DNA from: Mariannaea sp. PMI_226
Taxonomy: Eukaryota > Ascomycota > Sordariomycetes > Hypocreales > Nectriaceae
Length of the DNA stretch: 64,000 nucleotides
Reading direction: 5' to 3'
Assembly: GCA_024336345.1 (NCBI GenBank)
Contig: JANFOG010000001.1
Coordinates: forward strand, 2,728,001 to 2,792,000
Shown piece after piece: positions 26,170 to 38,011 of the stretch (positions are counted from its first letter, which is position 1; each line of letters opens with the position of its first letter). The notes beneath the pieces were generated by a model that did no database searches, was not told where the DNA came from, and was given only the letters and a program-made list of their open reading frames with translations. The position numbers were made by a program, and so were the translations under genes.

Positions 26170-26811
26170 TGGGGGCTATCAGTATCTAATAAGCTACCCC
26201 TCTGAGGCGAAAACTAATCAGCGACTTTCTGTGCAGCTCAGTGAGGGATCGATGCGGGGGTTTGACAGAGAAAGAGCGATCCTAGGAGGGGCAAGAACAG
26301 CGCCTCCCCACTACTCATTAGTGATTGGACGATAATTTAACTGCCGGTAGCGTGCCTGCCTATCTGGTGGGCAAAGTTGTGCCTGCTAAAGTACGGTTAG
26401 GGACAAACTACAACAGGTTTGCTCTCTCGCCCGCATCAGGAAACAAATCCACTCGCTTCAAGATTTTCCTTCTTCCTCTCCTTCTCTGCAAGCTGCCCAC
26501 GACTGAGCTAGTAGCCGTCATACAACAATTCTACAGATCCTACGCATAAAAGCCAACCTTGACAGGTCTAACCTCTACGAAAAAGCAGCTCTCACTAGGC
26601 GCTTTGGATTTTCAATTGGCCATCGCTTCCTCATGTTTTATCCATCGAAATAATCAGTGAACTCGCCCTCATCTCAGTACCCTTGTTGTGTTACACCAAA
26701 CGCTCAGAAATCCCACCCTTCTTCATTTTTTTCTTTTTATTCAGCAAGTAACTTGCACCCTCCCGTAACCTCGACCCAGTTTCTGCTCAGTGGTGCCCCT
26801 CCAAAAAAAAA

Positions 26812-29184
26812 ATGTCTACGCACGCAGATACTGATATGGTCGGTGTCACTCAAGTCAACGGGTCAGCGAACGCTAGTGCCGAGCCAGGTTCTGAGGAGAG
26901 AGCTTCGAAACGACTTAAAATGGATGAATCGGACTCTTCTCAGAAGGTGGATGGTATGGAGAAGGCAACCTTGGGAGACACAGTCACCCCTGAGGATAAG
27001 CTTGCTGGAGACTCAAGATCCGAACATGTTGATGGTCGCATCAAGGGAATTGCGCCTATTAAGAAGGAGTGAGTGGCTAGGTTTCCCGCTACATCTCCTG
27101 ATATTTTTTTGGTATTAATGAACACCAGATATCTCGTGCAAGTAGGCAACCAGGGTGATAGGTCAACTAGCCAAACTCTGGACGACGATGCTGCCGAGGG
27201 TCGCGGGCACGCGGAAAAGCCTGGGTCTCAAAATGATGACAGGACTCATGAGAAAGGAAACAAAAAGAATAAGAAGAAGAGTAAGGGTCAGAACACGGAG
27301 CGGAGCTTCGGCAAGTTTGATGATGCTTTCCGACTCTGCAATAGTCGCGCTTTTTACCCCGAATTTTCACCAAGAGAGTGCAAATATGGCGATCGCTGCA
27401 AACTGTCTCATGACCTTCGAAGCTACCTTAAAGAAGGTCGTCGTGGCGATGTTGAAACATTTGAAGGAAAGTGTCCTGTCTTTGTCAAGTATGGCAGTTG
27501 CCCGTCTGGCTGGAAATGTCGTTTTGTCCAGAGCCATATGAAAGAGGTTGAACACGAAGATGGGAGAAAGGAACTGATCCTTGTCAGCAACTCTGAGACT
27601 GATGGCGTGGATAAGGGTCCTAAGGATGAAGATGCTGAAGAGCAGCGTCCTGGTATTTCCAACGTTGTCAGTATGACTTTGAAGATTGACCTTAATCGCA
27701 AACGCACCGACTTCACCAACTCCGATAAATTTATCAAGTGGCTCAACCAAGAAGCCAGACTGGCCGAGGAGTCCCAGAACCGTCGCAAGGAAGAGATGGC
27801 TGAGGGCGTTCAAGATTTACGTGCCCGTTTCGTGGACCCCCCCTTCAAGCCTTCTGAGAAGCGCCGTCTCTACTTTGGACCCGAAACACCTACTGTAGCT
27901 CCCCTGACCACTCAGGGTAATCTTCCTTTCCGCCGTCTTTGCGTTGACCTTGGTGCTCAGCTCACCTACTCTGAGATGGCTATGGGCATGCCCTTAGTGC
28001 AAGGAACCAAAGCTGATTGGACTCTTCTTAAAGTCCACGATTCCGAGCTGTCTCCTCCGAAGTTCAACCCTGGAACTGTACCGGTATACGAAGACTATAA
28101 TCACAAAAATGATTTGAAGTTTGGTGCTCAAATTTCTGGTAGCAACCACGCGGTTGTGACCAAGGCTGCGGATGTCCTAAACCGATACTGCCCTCATCTC
28201 CGCCTCATTGACCTCAACTGTGGTTGCCCCATTGATATGGTCTTCAAGACTGGTGGTGGATCAGCCCTCCTGGAGAACCACGGTAAAGTAGAGCGAATGA
28301 TCCGCGGCATGAACGCTGTATCCGGCGAGGTTCCCATTACCGCCAAAATTCGTACTGGAATTCGCAGCAGTCGCCCAACGGCTACGCAGCTCATCGGCAG
28401 ACTTGCATTTGGATCTCGTGAACACCGCGAGCGTCTCGGAGCGCCGGGTTGCGCTGCCATCACTCTCCATGGCCGCAGTCGGGAGCAGCGATACACGAAG
28501 AAGGCAGATTGGGGATACATTGGCGAGTGTGCAGCCCTCATTAAGACTTACAACCAGGAGAAGGACGCTCTAATGGACACGGCAGCTGAGCCTGACCCTA
28601 GCACTCTACCCAACTCAAAGGACGGAAGGATGTATTTCCTAGGCAACGGTGACTGTTACTCCCATCTTGAGTACGTCGAGCACATCGAGAATGCACGCGT
28701 TGACACTGTTATGATTGGCCGTGGTGCGCTCATCAAACCCTGGTTATTTGAGGAAATCGAGAAAGGACAATATCTCGACAAGTCATCAAGCGAGCGTCTC
28801 ACATATATCGAGAAGTTTGTTCGTTATGGTCTCGAGGCTTGGGGATCTGATGAACTGGGTATTGGCTTTACCCGCCGCTTCCTTCTTGAATGGCTCAGTT
28901 TTACCCATAGATACGTGCCCCTTGGCCTCCTGGAGCGGCTGCCTCCAAGTCTCAATGATCGTCCGCCAGCATACAAGGGTCGTGACGAGATGGAAACGCT
29001 CATGGCTTCCCCCAACTACAAAGACTGGATCAAAATCAGGTATGTATCCATGAACTCATATCTACCAGCTGAAATCAAATAGCTAACTCCCGTCTTCCAA
29101 AGTGAGATGTTCCTCGGCCCAGTCCACCCAACGTTCAAATTCCAACCGAAGCACAAGTCGAATGCATATGAAGCTGAGGGCTAA
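26812..29184 (+). CDS. dus3: tRNA-dihydrouridine(47) synthase Dus3
   Basis: Exons 26812-27068, 27129-29039 and 29103-29184 give 749 residues. Dus3 reduces U47 in the variable loop of tRNAs with FMN and NADPH. A disordered, Lys-rich N-terminus is followed by two CCCH zinc fingers (about 170-183, [11 protein letters not shown], and about 204-226, [16 protein letters not shown]). The Dus TIM barrel starts near 275 ([17 protein letters not shown]). The active-site loop LNCGCP places the likely catalytic cysteine at 452. Later come [25 protein letters not shown] and [14 protein letters not shown], the phosphate-binding end of the FMN site. The short last exon encodes [19 protein letters not shown], the conserved Dus3 C-terminus. 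Length and domain order match the family. Confidence 0.95.
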
Positions 29185-29927
29185 GCGAGGACGATGATCA
29201 AAGTGGGGAGTTGTCAAAATGTTTCCCCAAGGAAATATAGTGACGAAGTTTAAGGCACGGGTTTTGTGACATTCTACTGTGGTGCAGTGAGAAATCAAAA
29301 GGTAAAAAAGCTGGCAAGCTTAATGCATTAGCCTTTTCTCGTAGAAAAAAAAAGCAATGTTCAAATGAAAATAAAGCTGATGGTTTAGTTCTCCTGTCGA
29401 GATTCGGACCTTGAATGCGATGCAAGTAGTGAATTGATTGAGCATTGTAAAATGATCCCTGCTCACTGTATTCGCAATAAACGAGATAATATTCTCTTTC
29501 TTCGTACAAGTGCATTGAAATATATGAAGTATTGAGGTAGATGGATAGATAGACAGAGAGAGAAAGGTGAGAACCCAAATAAAGAAGGTGCATGCAAATA
29601 TAGACATTTGTCGAACTATGCCCTCTCTTATACATGAAAGAAGAGCAACGACAGTAAAAGAACCTAACCGCTGGTGACTGGTGGGACCATTAACAATAAC
29701 AGTAACAAAACTCCGTCACGATAGTTTTTGATAGAACCCCTGATAAAAAAAAAAGAAAAACCCGTATAATCCGTAACGAAGACCGTTTTGAACAGAACGG
29801 TATAGCCCGATATATCATCATCAATAACAATGATAATAATAATAGTAGTAGTAATAATAATAACAAAAAAATGCTCTACCCTCTACCGTACCCTCTATAG
29901 AGCATGACGTCTAGTCCAAGCTCTCAA
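29185..29927. other. Convergent intergenic region between dus3 and pex13
   Basis: The 743-bp interval holds 3' ends only. It is AT-rich, with A runs near 29345 and 29748 and an ATA/ATG/GTA microsatellite at about 29830-29863. No coding signal is seen. Confidence 0.6.
29830..29863. repeat. Imperfect (ATA)n trinucleotide microsatellite
   Basis: TGATAATAATAATAG followed by TAGTAG and TAATAATAATAA blocks lies just downstream of the pex13 stop, probably in its 3' untranslated region or just beyond. Confidence 0.7.
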
Positions 29928-31334
29928 CTAGGAGTAGAAGTGGCTTCTTTGCATGCCATCGGAGGTTACGTACTCCTTCTTGCCATCCTCTGGATGCGCA
30001 ATGGAGCTGGTCAGAGAATTGGCACGGCTGCTGTCGCTAGCTGCAGCCTTGATCTGCTTGGGTTCGGTGTTGGGGCGCTTCAGGACCTCCAGGTACGTGG
30101 ATGGAAGATAGCCTTGGCGTCCATCCCGGGATCGGCATTGCCACCACTCACTGGGGTTTCCGGCAGGGTCCTCTTTACTCAAGACAGCAACAAGGTCGCC
30201 CTTGCGAACCTCGAGCTCCATGGCGTTGTTGGACTGAGGCAGGAAGTCGTACAGAAGACGGCAGAACTCGAGTTTGGAGGGATCGAACGCGCGACCTTGG
30301 TTCTGGGCAAGTTGCAAACGCCTCTCCTCCTCCTCGTGAGATGCGGCAAAGGCTTTGATCATCTTTGACATCAGGTAGGGAAGACCAAAGGCAGCAAGGA
30401 CGAAGAAGAAAAGCGGTTTGCGGCTGGCCTTGGGAGGAAGAGGGGCGCCGTCTGGGCCGGTCGAGCGGCCTTCAAATCGAGCAAATGCTAGCGGATTGAG
30501 AGCGGTAGCATCCGCAGGTGGCGGGCGACCGGTGAGCTTAGCGATTAGTGTTCTGATCCAGCGCATCAGTGTGAATATGCCCAGGATCTGGCCAAGAGTA
30601 TCTCGAAGATTTCCGAATTGCTCGGCGACGGAAACCATGGCTGTTTGAACAAAATTAGCCGCTGCGTCCCTCAGTGTCATGGGTAACAGCAATTCATTTT
30701 AAACTTACCAAAGAAACTAGAATGAGTGGCCATGTAGGTGCTCTCGAGCATCTGAGCGAACCCGCCGAAGGTGGCGACAATGCCTTCGAGCATTTGGAAG
30801 GTAGCCTGAGTGCCGTTGTTGAAGCGGTTCGTCAGACTGTTCGGATCCCCAGGCATGCCCATGCCCATTCCCATACCTCCCATACCCATTCCGCCATACA
30901 TGCCTCCATACATGCCTCCTCCATAGCCTCCGTAGCCACCGTACATGCTGCTGCCATAACCAGTACCGTAACCACTCCCGTAACCCATTCGCGAGTATGG
31001 GCTGGAGTACGGTGATGAGTAGGAGCTGTTCATCGAGCCGTATGGAGACGCTCCCATGCGGTTATAGGCGGATGCATTCTGGTTGGCTGGGGAGGCGAGT
31101 GAGGATGGACGGTCGGGGATGGGGGGAGCAGAAGAGTCGACGGTTGAAGCCACCGCGGTAGTGGTGGAGGCGAGAGACGGCGATGGAGCTAATCAAACAG
31201 TTGGTTAGCATGAATGCTTCGAAGACGCAGAGGAGAGTGCAAGGAATTAATTGATGCGGGCGATTGCTGTGCTTACCAGTTGCCGTTGTTGTTGCCGCGC
31301 CAGGTCGCTCCCAAGGCTTTGGAGGAGAAGCCAT
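29928..31334 (-). CDS. pex13: Peroxisomal import docking protein Pex13
   Basis: Exons 31277-31334, 30709-31188 and 29928-30640 give 416 residues. Pex13 forms, with Pex14, the docking and translocation pore for PTS1/PTS2 receptors in the peroxisomal membrane. The start MASPPKPWERPG is the classic fungal Pex13 N-terminus. Residues of about 60-115 are rich in Gly, Tyr, Ser and Met (YGSGYGTGYG, MYGGMYGG), the YG-rich segment known to form a meshwork for import. Hydrophobic helices lie near 195-216 and 254-276. The SH3 domain spans about 304-367 (ALYDF-type RLLYDFLPQ, ELEVRKGDLVAVL, WWQCRSRDGRQGYLPSTYL) and would bind the Pex14 PxxP motif. Both introns preserve phase. It is convergent with dus3. 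Confidence 0.95.
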
Positions 31335-33702
31335 GGCTGTGGTTACGGAGAGAAGGGAAATGAGGAGATGAAGCAGAGGGAGGGAGGGGGTATCGAAGGA
31401 TCCCTGGATGAGGGGAGCAAGGTGGTGAAGGGTTGCGCCGTGATGTTATGCGACAGAGCGACAGAGAACGTGAGGCGGCTGGAGGTAAGCGTTGTCGTGA
31501 CGGCGGCCGTGACTGTGACCGAGACCTTGTATGGAGAATACAGCGGCAGTAGACGTGACCACGGGCTTGGGTGGGTTTGGGTTGGTTTGGTGTAAAAAGT
31601 GCTGAGTGGGCCCTTGGGAGCCTCGGTCGACTCCGTACTCCAGCCGAGGACTTTTCCCCGTGCGCGACGGAAGTGGCACCGGACTGGGAGAGTTTAAGAG
31701 GGTCGCTCTCTCCAGTGATTAACTGGTCGTGTTGGTGAGAATTAGATGGGTCCAAAGAGGCACAAGCGGATCAGATTAGATGTGAAGGAGTAATGGAGAA
31801 GAAAGAAAGAAAAAAATTGAAGGAAAGGAAGAAAAGAGAGAGAGAGAGAGAAGCGGAGGACTACTGAGGAGGCGGCAACGGCAGAAGGCGAGAGAAGTCC
31901 GGGCCTTGGGGCAGACTACAAGTTGCCAAGGTACAGAATTAGTGGATGGAGCGGTTGACTAAGCCGAGCCGTGGTAGCCAGATTTTGGGCCTTTTCTTTG
32001 GAGGGTACAAGGGGACGGAGTACTGCTATGTCTGTTCTCGCAGTGTTCAGAGGGAGAATGGGAAAATGGGGGGAATCGGGGAATTGGAGGGGGGGCGACT
32101 TCGGCTTGGGGAACCAGACAAAGGCGGAAGGCAAACTGCAATGGCGAAGAAGAGCCAAGCAGGGGTCGGGTCGGCCAAGGTCTGTGAGTGGCTGGAAGGG
32201 GAGAGAGGGAGGGGGAGCCACGGTGGGGACGGGATGGGCAGCACAAACGCTGAGAAATCCGGGGCTGCCACCCGGGTCCGGGGCAGTGACCGAGCTCAGG
32301 GCTAAAAAAACAAAAAAGGTATATTAAATGAGAGAGTACCACTGTGTAACTTAGGTAGAACAGACACACAACCACAGACAGACCTCGGCAATCTGCAAAA
32401 ATATTTTGACTTTGCTGTCATTATTAGTTTATCTGTCGACACACATTTACCTATTCTAGGTATTGTACAGAGTAGGGTAGGTGAGTTTTGTCAATTACCG
32501 CCGGCAGATTACCGCCGGCAGTGTAATCTGTACTGGTGGACCTACCTGTACTCCTTTTGTACGTAGCTTCAAGAACAGCAGATAAGCAACTTACCTACTT
32601 GGCAACCTGCTTAGCGACCTACCTAACTACTGTAGCACATCTTGGGAGTGTACTGTACTGTAGACTCTCTGGTTCTAGAAGTATTTTCATGGAACCATGG
32701 CTGTCATCATCCCCATATTCTGGGGTAAAAAATTGCCTAATATGTTCAATCTTCGCGGTCATGACAAAGAGATTTCCCCAACGATCGCTCCGTGATTGCA
32801 TGCAAGACATGCATGGTGAGATAGACATACGTACCAGTACTAGGTAGGTACTGTAGTCTATGTCTCTGACTTACAAAAAAAATAAAATTGAAAAAATTGT
32901 AATGTTCTTCCGATTCTTTCAAGATTCTTTCAAGTCAAGTCTTTTGTTCTTCTTATTCTGTCCTTCCAATCCTTTATCATCTTTTCGTTCTTCATGTGTT
33001 ATTCCACCACCCCCCCCTCCCCCGGCAAGGTATCCATGTGTCCCGATGTCCGCTCAGGGAAAACGTACAGTACCTATCGTTGCCCTTCATTGGTAAAAAA
33101 AATTAACCACTGCTACTTAGGTACTACTACTGTACGTACAGAACCTACCTCAACAGTACCTGAGCACCTACAGTCCCTAGCCCAAATACTCCGTACCCTA
33201 CCTGTACCCAATTATTCCCCATCCCATCCCATGTGACAATGGAGGATCCAATGCCCATGTAATCTGTACTCCGTCCTCCGTTCTCCGGTCCGACTCCACT
33301 TCCTTCAGAACACACGCACGAACTCACTCACACCCAACTGAAACAAAAGGAGCCAAAATCCTCGGTCCCTCCGTTAGTCAACCACCACACACAGACACAA
33401 CTACGTCATCAGAATCAATTCCATCCATCCATCCATCCATCCTTTGATCTACCACCAAAGTGCCTAGGCTAAACAAACTACTTACTCGTCTACTACCAAC
33501 CTACCTCACGTATTCCTCAAATCACCTCATTGCAAAGAGCCCTTTGGATGGGTATCTATGTCCAAGTACGCTGGTTTGAAAGAGGGATAACGTTTTCTCT
33601 CTCTCTTCCTCTCCTTTTGTTGTTGTCCCTTGTTGGTAGATATTGGTATGTGAATTCACATAGGTGCCTTTCTCGGTGTTCGGTGTATCAGGTGTCAACA
33701 AA
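31335..33702. promoter_or_regulatory. Divergent intergenic region between pex13 and the LigD-type gene
   Basis: About 2.4 kb lie here without a supported gene. The pex13 side is purine-rich on the + strand, with a GA microsatellite near 31837-31852. The right half is dense in short motifs: a duplicated 14-mer with CCGCCGG at 32494-32521, TACCTACC and GTACTGTACTG elements at 32460-32660 and 33067-33200, TACTCCGT/ACGGAGTA at 32016, 33187 and 33267, and CCAT repeats at 33421-33442. This is the densest promoter-motif cluster in the window. Confidence 0.5.
32494..32521. repeat. Tandem duplication of a 14-bp unit containing CCGCCGG
   Basis: ATTACCGCCGGCAG occurs twice, head to tail and without mismatch. 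Each copy holds the palindrome GCCGGC and the pair CCG-C-CGG, a spacing that Zn2Cys6 regulators can use. Binding is inference. Confidence 0.75.
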
Positions 33703-35204
33703 ATGACTTGGGCAACAAACAGCAGCAACAACAGCAGCAACAACAACAACACCAACACCAACGCCAACACCACAATTCGCAGCATCATGCCCGATAAGCG
33801 CCCCGCAAGCCCAGAACTCATTGCCAATCCATTCGTGAAAAAAAGGAACCTTGAGTGGACACTCGTAACTTCCAATTCTTCATCATCTTTACCATCAAAA
33901 CAACTGCCACCGCCACACACGCCCACCAATCAAGCTTCCACGTCCGCCATCGAATCCGGTTCCGTACGCATTGAAGACCATCTCACCCATTTCTCAAACC
34001 ATCTCGGCGCGAACATCTCCTCATCACTGCCGTCGCCGCTTCTATCTATCTCATCGTTCGTCTCTCTTTATACTGCCAATGCTGGGAACCCCAATGGTGC
34101 GCATTTCGTCATCCATCAACATGACCACCCAATTGCCGGCACGCATTATGACCTGCGACTTCAGATAAATGAGAATAGCAGTGTGAGCTGGGCCATCATG
34201 TATGGGCTCCCCGGAGATCCCAATAGCTCTCGACTGAACCGTAATGCCACCGAGACTCGCATTCATTGTCTCTGGGTATAACTCGTCTAGGTGCTAATTC
34301 TTTCTACAATAACTAAGACTTATCATAGAATCACCTTGTGGAGACTGCCTCTTCAGCGACAGGTTCTCTCCTCATTTGGGATACGGGAACCTATTGTGTC
34401 CTCCCACGCAGAAGCAAATACGCACCAGCTGACGATCCATCGTCTCCCCCATCATCTCCACTGCATGCAGCCACTGAATCGTCAGCATCCACGCCCCAAG
34501 CTCTCCTACACGAAGCCTTTCAAACACGCAAGATTAACTTGCGCCTGTTCGGATCACGTCTCCCAGACCCTTACATCTTGAAGTTGCGCCTCACCAAATC
34601 CGAGGATGCTGCGGGTAGGGCCATTAGTATTTCTCCAATCAAAAGACGCCGGCGCCGCCGTGCAGGAGGGGGCAATAGAAAGCATACACAACCGGAGACG
34701 ACTGACGAGGAAAATGAAGGCAGTGACAGCATTGACAAGGACGCCGATATCGTCCCAGCTACTACTGGTCACGGCGAATTACCTTCAGATGACCTATCCG
34801 CCATGGAACGTGAGATCCAAGAACTTGAGGATGAGCAAGTTCGTAAAACAAATGCATATCCAGGCGCCAAGAACACGATAGGCAGCATCCACCAGCGCCG
34901 ATGGTATCTATCCCTCGACCGCCAGACCTGTGGTTTCACTAAGAAGCAGGTTAACGGCCGCCCCGTTTGGGTGCCTAACCAAAGCCGAAACGACAATGAC
35001 AAAAGAGTTTCGCAGCAAACATCCGCCGTAGCTGGGCGGCCGATCGGCGAGGATTCTGATGATCGCCTATCCTTTCCCTTCCATGTTCGCGGCCCCAACC
35101 ATGAGCGAAGTGTAGTGACAGGACGACGTGCTGCTGACGTTCTCAGGGATGAAGGTGTTGAGAAGTTTGTCTCCCGAAAGGGATGGACACCGGTCCTGAA
35201 TTAA
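33703..35204 (+). CDS. LigD-type 3'-phosphoesterase domain protein without ligase
   Basis: Exons 33703-34275 and 34329-35204 give 482 residues; a second in-frame ATG at 33787 (MPDKRPASPELI) may be the true start, since the stretch before it is Asn/Thr low-complexity. The domain resembles the 3'-phosphoesterase module of bacterial ligase D, which trims 3'-phosphate or ribonucleotide ends during end joining. Motifs are HFVIHQHD at 134-141, THYDLRLQ at 147-154 (the His, Asp and Arg of the metal site), SWAIMYGLPGDP, and GSLLIWDTGTY at 203-213. The rest is Ser/Arg-rich with a basic RRRRRAGG patch, and ends in a conserved FHVRGPNHERSVVTGRRAADVLRDEG-type segment of which I give only the gist. No polymerase or ligase domain is present. 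The intron donor is the weak GTATAA. Nuclear DNA repair is likely but inferred. Confidence 0.85.
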
Positions 35205-35700
35205 CTACCTGGTCAAGGACCATTTCCCAGCCATGCCAGACCATCTTTGCCCCAAGACCAACACACTAAACATGGGACATAAAATCTTGTAAAGTCATTG
35301 TAAAATCCTCGTACATTTCCTTGCAAAAAATAGTGGCAGACGCTAGCAAAGTACAAATAAGCCGTCATGAATTTGGAGCATCCCCAGCAGATATAATATG
35401 CGCTGAAAGCAATACTTTAAAAATACAGATAACGGTACTTCTTGTAGATGACATTGTCTTCCCCGGTGATAACCGTCAATGAATTTACTCTAAAACCCAA
35501 AATCCTACCAAGTCCAGATTGACCTGCCCAGTTCAACATAAACGAAAACGCCTTGCGAGCCGAGAAAAATTGTTGCTTCCTTGTGTTGTCGTATCTACCA
35601 AATTGGCCCGAGCCCTAATCCTTTTTATTCCATGCCATATATATCATCTCAACAATAACGACAACTTGTAGTCTGTACGCCACGCTGCCGTTCAAAAGTC
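35205..35700. other. Convergent intergenic region between the LigD-type gene and cac2
   Basis: The 496-bp interval contains the two 3' ends and no coding signal. Confidence 0.6.
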
Positions 35701-38011
35701 TCACGGTTTGGTCTCAATAAGAGTTGGCGCAATGCGCCTCTTCTTAGGCTCCTTGACCTGCTCTTTTTCGCTTTCACTAGCTTCCCTCTTAGCTCCCGCG
35801 ACACTGCTAGTTGCACTCCTTGGTGTCTCGGGAGGGGTTGTCATCGGGACACCAGTGACCTTGCCAGAGCTGGCGGCTGCAATTCCTGGAACATTTCCTG
35901 AGATAAGAGGGGGATTACTGATGAAACCCGTGGGTACAGTGCTTGACTGCGTCGTAATGGTGGCAATGGAAGATGTCGAGTTTGATCTCGTAGGTGACGA
36001 CGGACGTTGAGAGGCAAGAGTTGCCGACAGTGGCGGTGATGGTGCCGTAAAGGAGCTGGCAGAGTTACGGTGTTGGTGATGAGGGCCATTTGGGAACGGA
36101 GATGGGGGCGCAAAACTGGTCGTCGGCGTTGGGACTGGTGTAGTTTGTGCTGAGGCAGAGGACTGGACCTTGGCTGAACTAATTTCGCCTTTATACACTT
36201 CACCTAGTTCGCCAGGTGAGAAAGACAGGGTCGAACAAAATCCATCTGATGAAGATATCATCAGAGTTAAGCCATCGCTAGACCTAGATTCGGATTAGTA
36301 CACCGGTGTTTGGGCAGGTTGTCTGCTGGAACGTACCAAGCGAGATCTGTAAATGTCGCGCAGTGGAGGTTGCTAACAACGCAGATAGGAGTCTTTTGTT
36401 GTGTATCGTAGATAAGGACCGAATCTTGGGTGGCAACTGCATATACCATGCGATATGGTAAGGAAAATGCTGGTTTCGGGCCAGGAGTCGACGCGTTTAT
36501 TGTTGCTTCGCCGTTAGATCCTTTTGATGTTGATGAAGGAGGTTCAACCGCTGAGGAGACCGCGGGAGGAGGAGGAGGCGGGTCCATGACAGAGGAAGCT
36601 GGAGATGGCTTTGACAAGGGCTCTGGGAGTGAAGGAATAGGATCTTCAGCAGACGAAGTGTCAATCGTAATGTTCTTGGTTGTTGGTGGTGATTGTCGCA
36701 GGTTGTAATAGATGGGTGAACACTTAACCACGACTGAAGGCTTCTTATGACCTGGTAGATGTGCGATAGGAGCCTTGTTAATGCCCCCCCGTGTGTAGAT
36801 ATAGACTGTGTTTATGATCTCGTAGGTCGGCTTTGCATCCCGTTCTCCCGGGAATTGGTTTTGATATTGCCCTGATGGTGTCAACAGGAGGCCACCATCA
36901 GGAGTAAACGTGAGCCGGCGAAAAAAAGATGTTAATGTTTCGTTTGCGTAAAGATTGGCGTTCTTCATGCCAATACCAGAGCTGGAATTTGGGGGTTTGG
37001 GGGAAGGATCCATGGACATGACGGCTGGCAGTGGCATTGAGGGCGCTGGAGAGACAGAACGGCGTGAGGAAAATGAAGACCGGCGGCTGTGGCTCACGAC
37101 GCTTGGGGGGTTCATGGGCAGCGGGAACGAAGTGGGTGTTCCAGGGGCCGAAGGCACAGGGGAACCTGCGGAAGTACCTGAGTCGAGGACGGCGAGTTGG
37201 GAGCGATGCCCGAAGTCAGGAGGGGCAGGGCTGCTGGAAGAAATGCGGCGGGGAGGCATGTCAACCTTGATATGACTGGCAAGTCGCGGAGGCTTGTCGT
37301 CTTGGCTGAGAGTGTATTGGCCATCTTTGGTTTTCAGAGAGTAGATATGAACGGATCGGTCGGATGATTGCGTCGCAATATATTCGTTTAACGGATCCCA
37401 AGTCACGCCCTGGACATAATGGCTATGTTCGGCAATTTGACGGACGAGTGTTCCTGTCTCCCATGTTAGCAGTCGTTACGAGATGGGGGCAGGCAAACTG
37501 CATACCCGTGTTGGCGTTGTAAATCCTAGCAATGTTATCCATGCTGCCGATTATGAAGTGGACAGCATCTGGAGACCATGCTAGATCATATATCTCTGCA
37601 CCACTAGACCGACACATATGCTTGGCTCTCCACGATTCTTTGTCCTCGAGACCTTCAGACCCGAAATTCGAAAGGGTGAGTTCACTAGGGACCCAGAGAA
37701 TGACGTTGCCGTCATCGCCAGCAGAAGCAAGAAGTTCACCTGCTTGGCCATTAGCAGAATTGCTTCAAGAAGTAGCATAGAAACCTACCCTTGGGGGCCC
37801 AACGAACGACGTTTACGGCCTGGTTATGTTTGGACAAAGTTGAAAGGTATTCAACCTTGCGTTCCTCCCCATCGGCTTGAACCTTCCAAATTCTGACATG
37901 ATTGTCACCGCCGGCGGTTGCCAGGCGCCCCTTACCACCAGGCTCGAAGTGGGCTGAGTAGACGGGGGCGTTCTGATCATGCCAATTGATGATAAGAGGC
38001 GTAGCTTTCAT
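35701..38011 (-). CDS. cac2: Chromatin assembly factor 1 subunit B (Cac2/p60), WD40
   Basis: Four exons, 37789-38011, 37506-37739, 36337-37453 and 35701-36283, give 718 residues. The protein is the middle subunit of CAF-1, which deposits H3-H4 behind replication forks with Cac1 and PCNA. The start MKATPLIINWHDQNAPVYS is characteristic. WD blades include GGDNHVRIWKV, ASAGDDGNVILWVP, IIGSMDNIARIYN, TQSSDRSVHIYSL and the final segment WSSDGLTLMISSSDGFCS, which is only restored when intron 3 (36284-36336, GTACGT...CTAG) is removed. Between blades there is a Ser/Pro-rich insert, and the C-terminal 170 residues are a Ser/Thr/Pro tail ending in a basic KKRRIAPTL motif. Intron 1 is just 49 nt. HIRA-like proteins are the nearest alternative, but length and termini fit Cac2. 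Confidence 0.93.

Larger units (their letters stand above)
25103..26811. promoter_or_regulatory. Divergent intergenic region between Kelch gene and dus3
   Basis: This 1.7-kb interval holds both promoters. Landmarks are a run of 15 G at 25160-25174, a CTGTACAGTACC plus GTAGGTAGGTAAC cluster near 25596-25625, TACCTACC motifs near 25858-25895, and a triple 11-bp repeat at 26137-26169. The 150 bases before dus3 are CT-rich and end in an A9 run before the ATG. No extra gene is supported. Confidence 0.5.
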
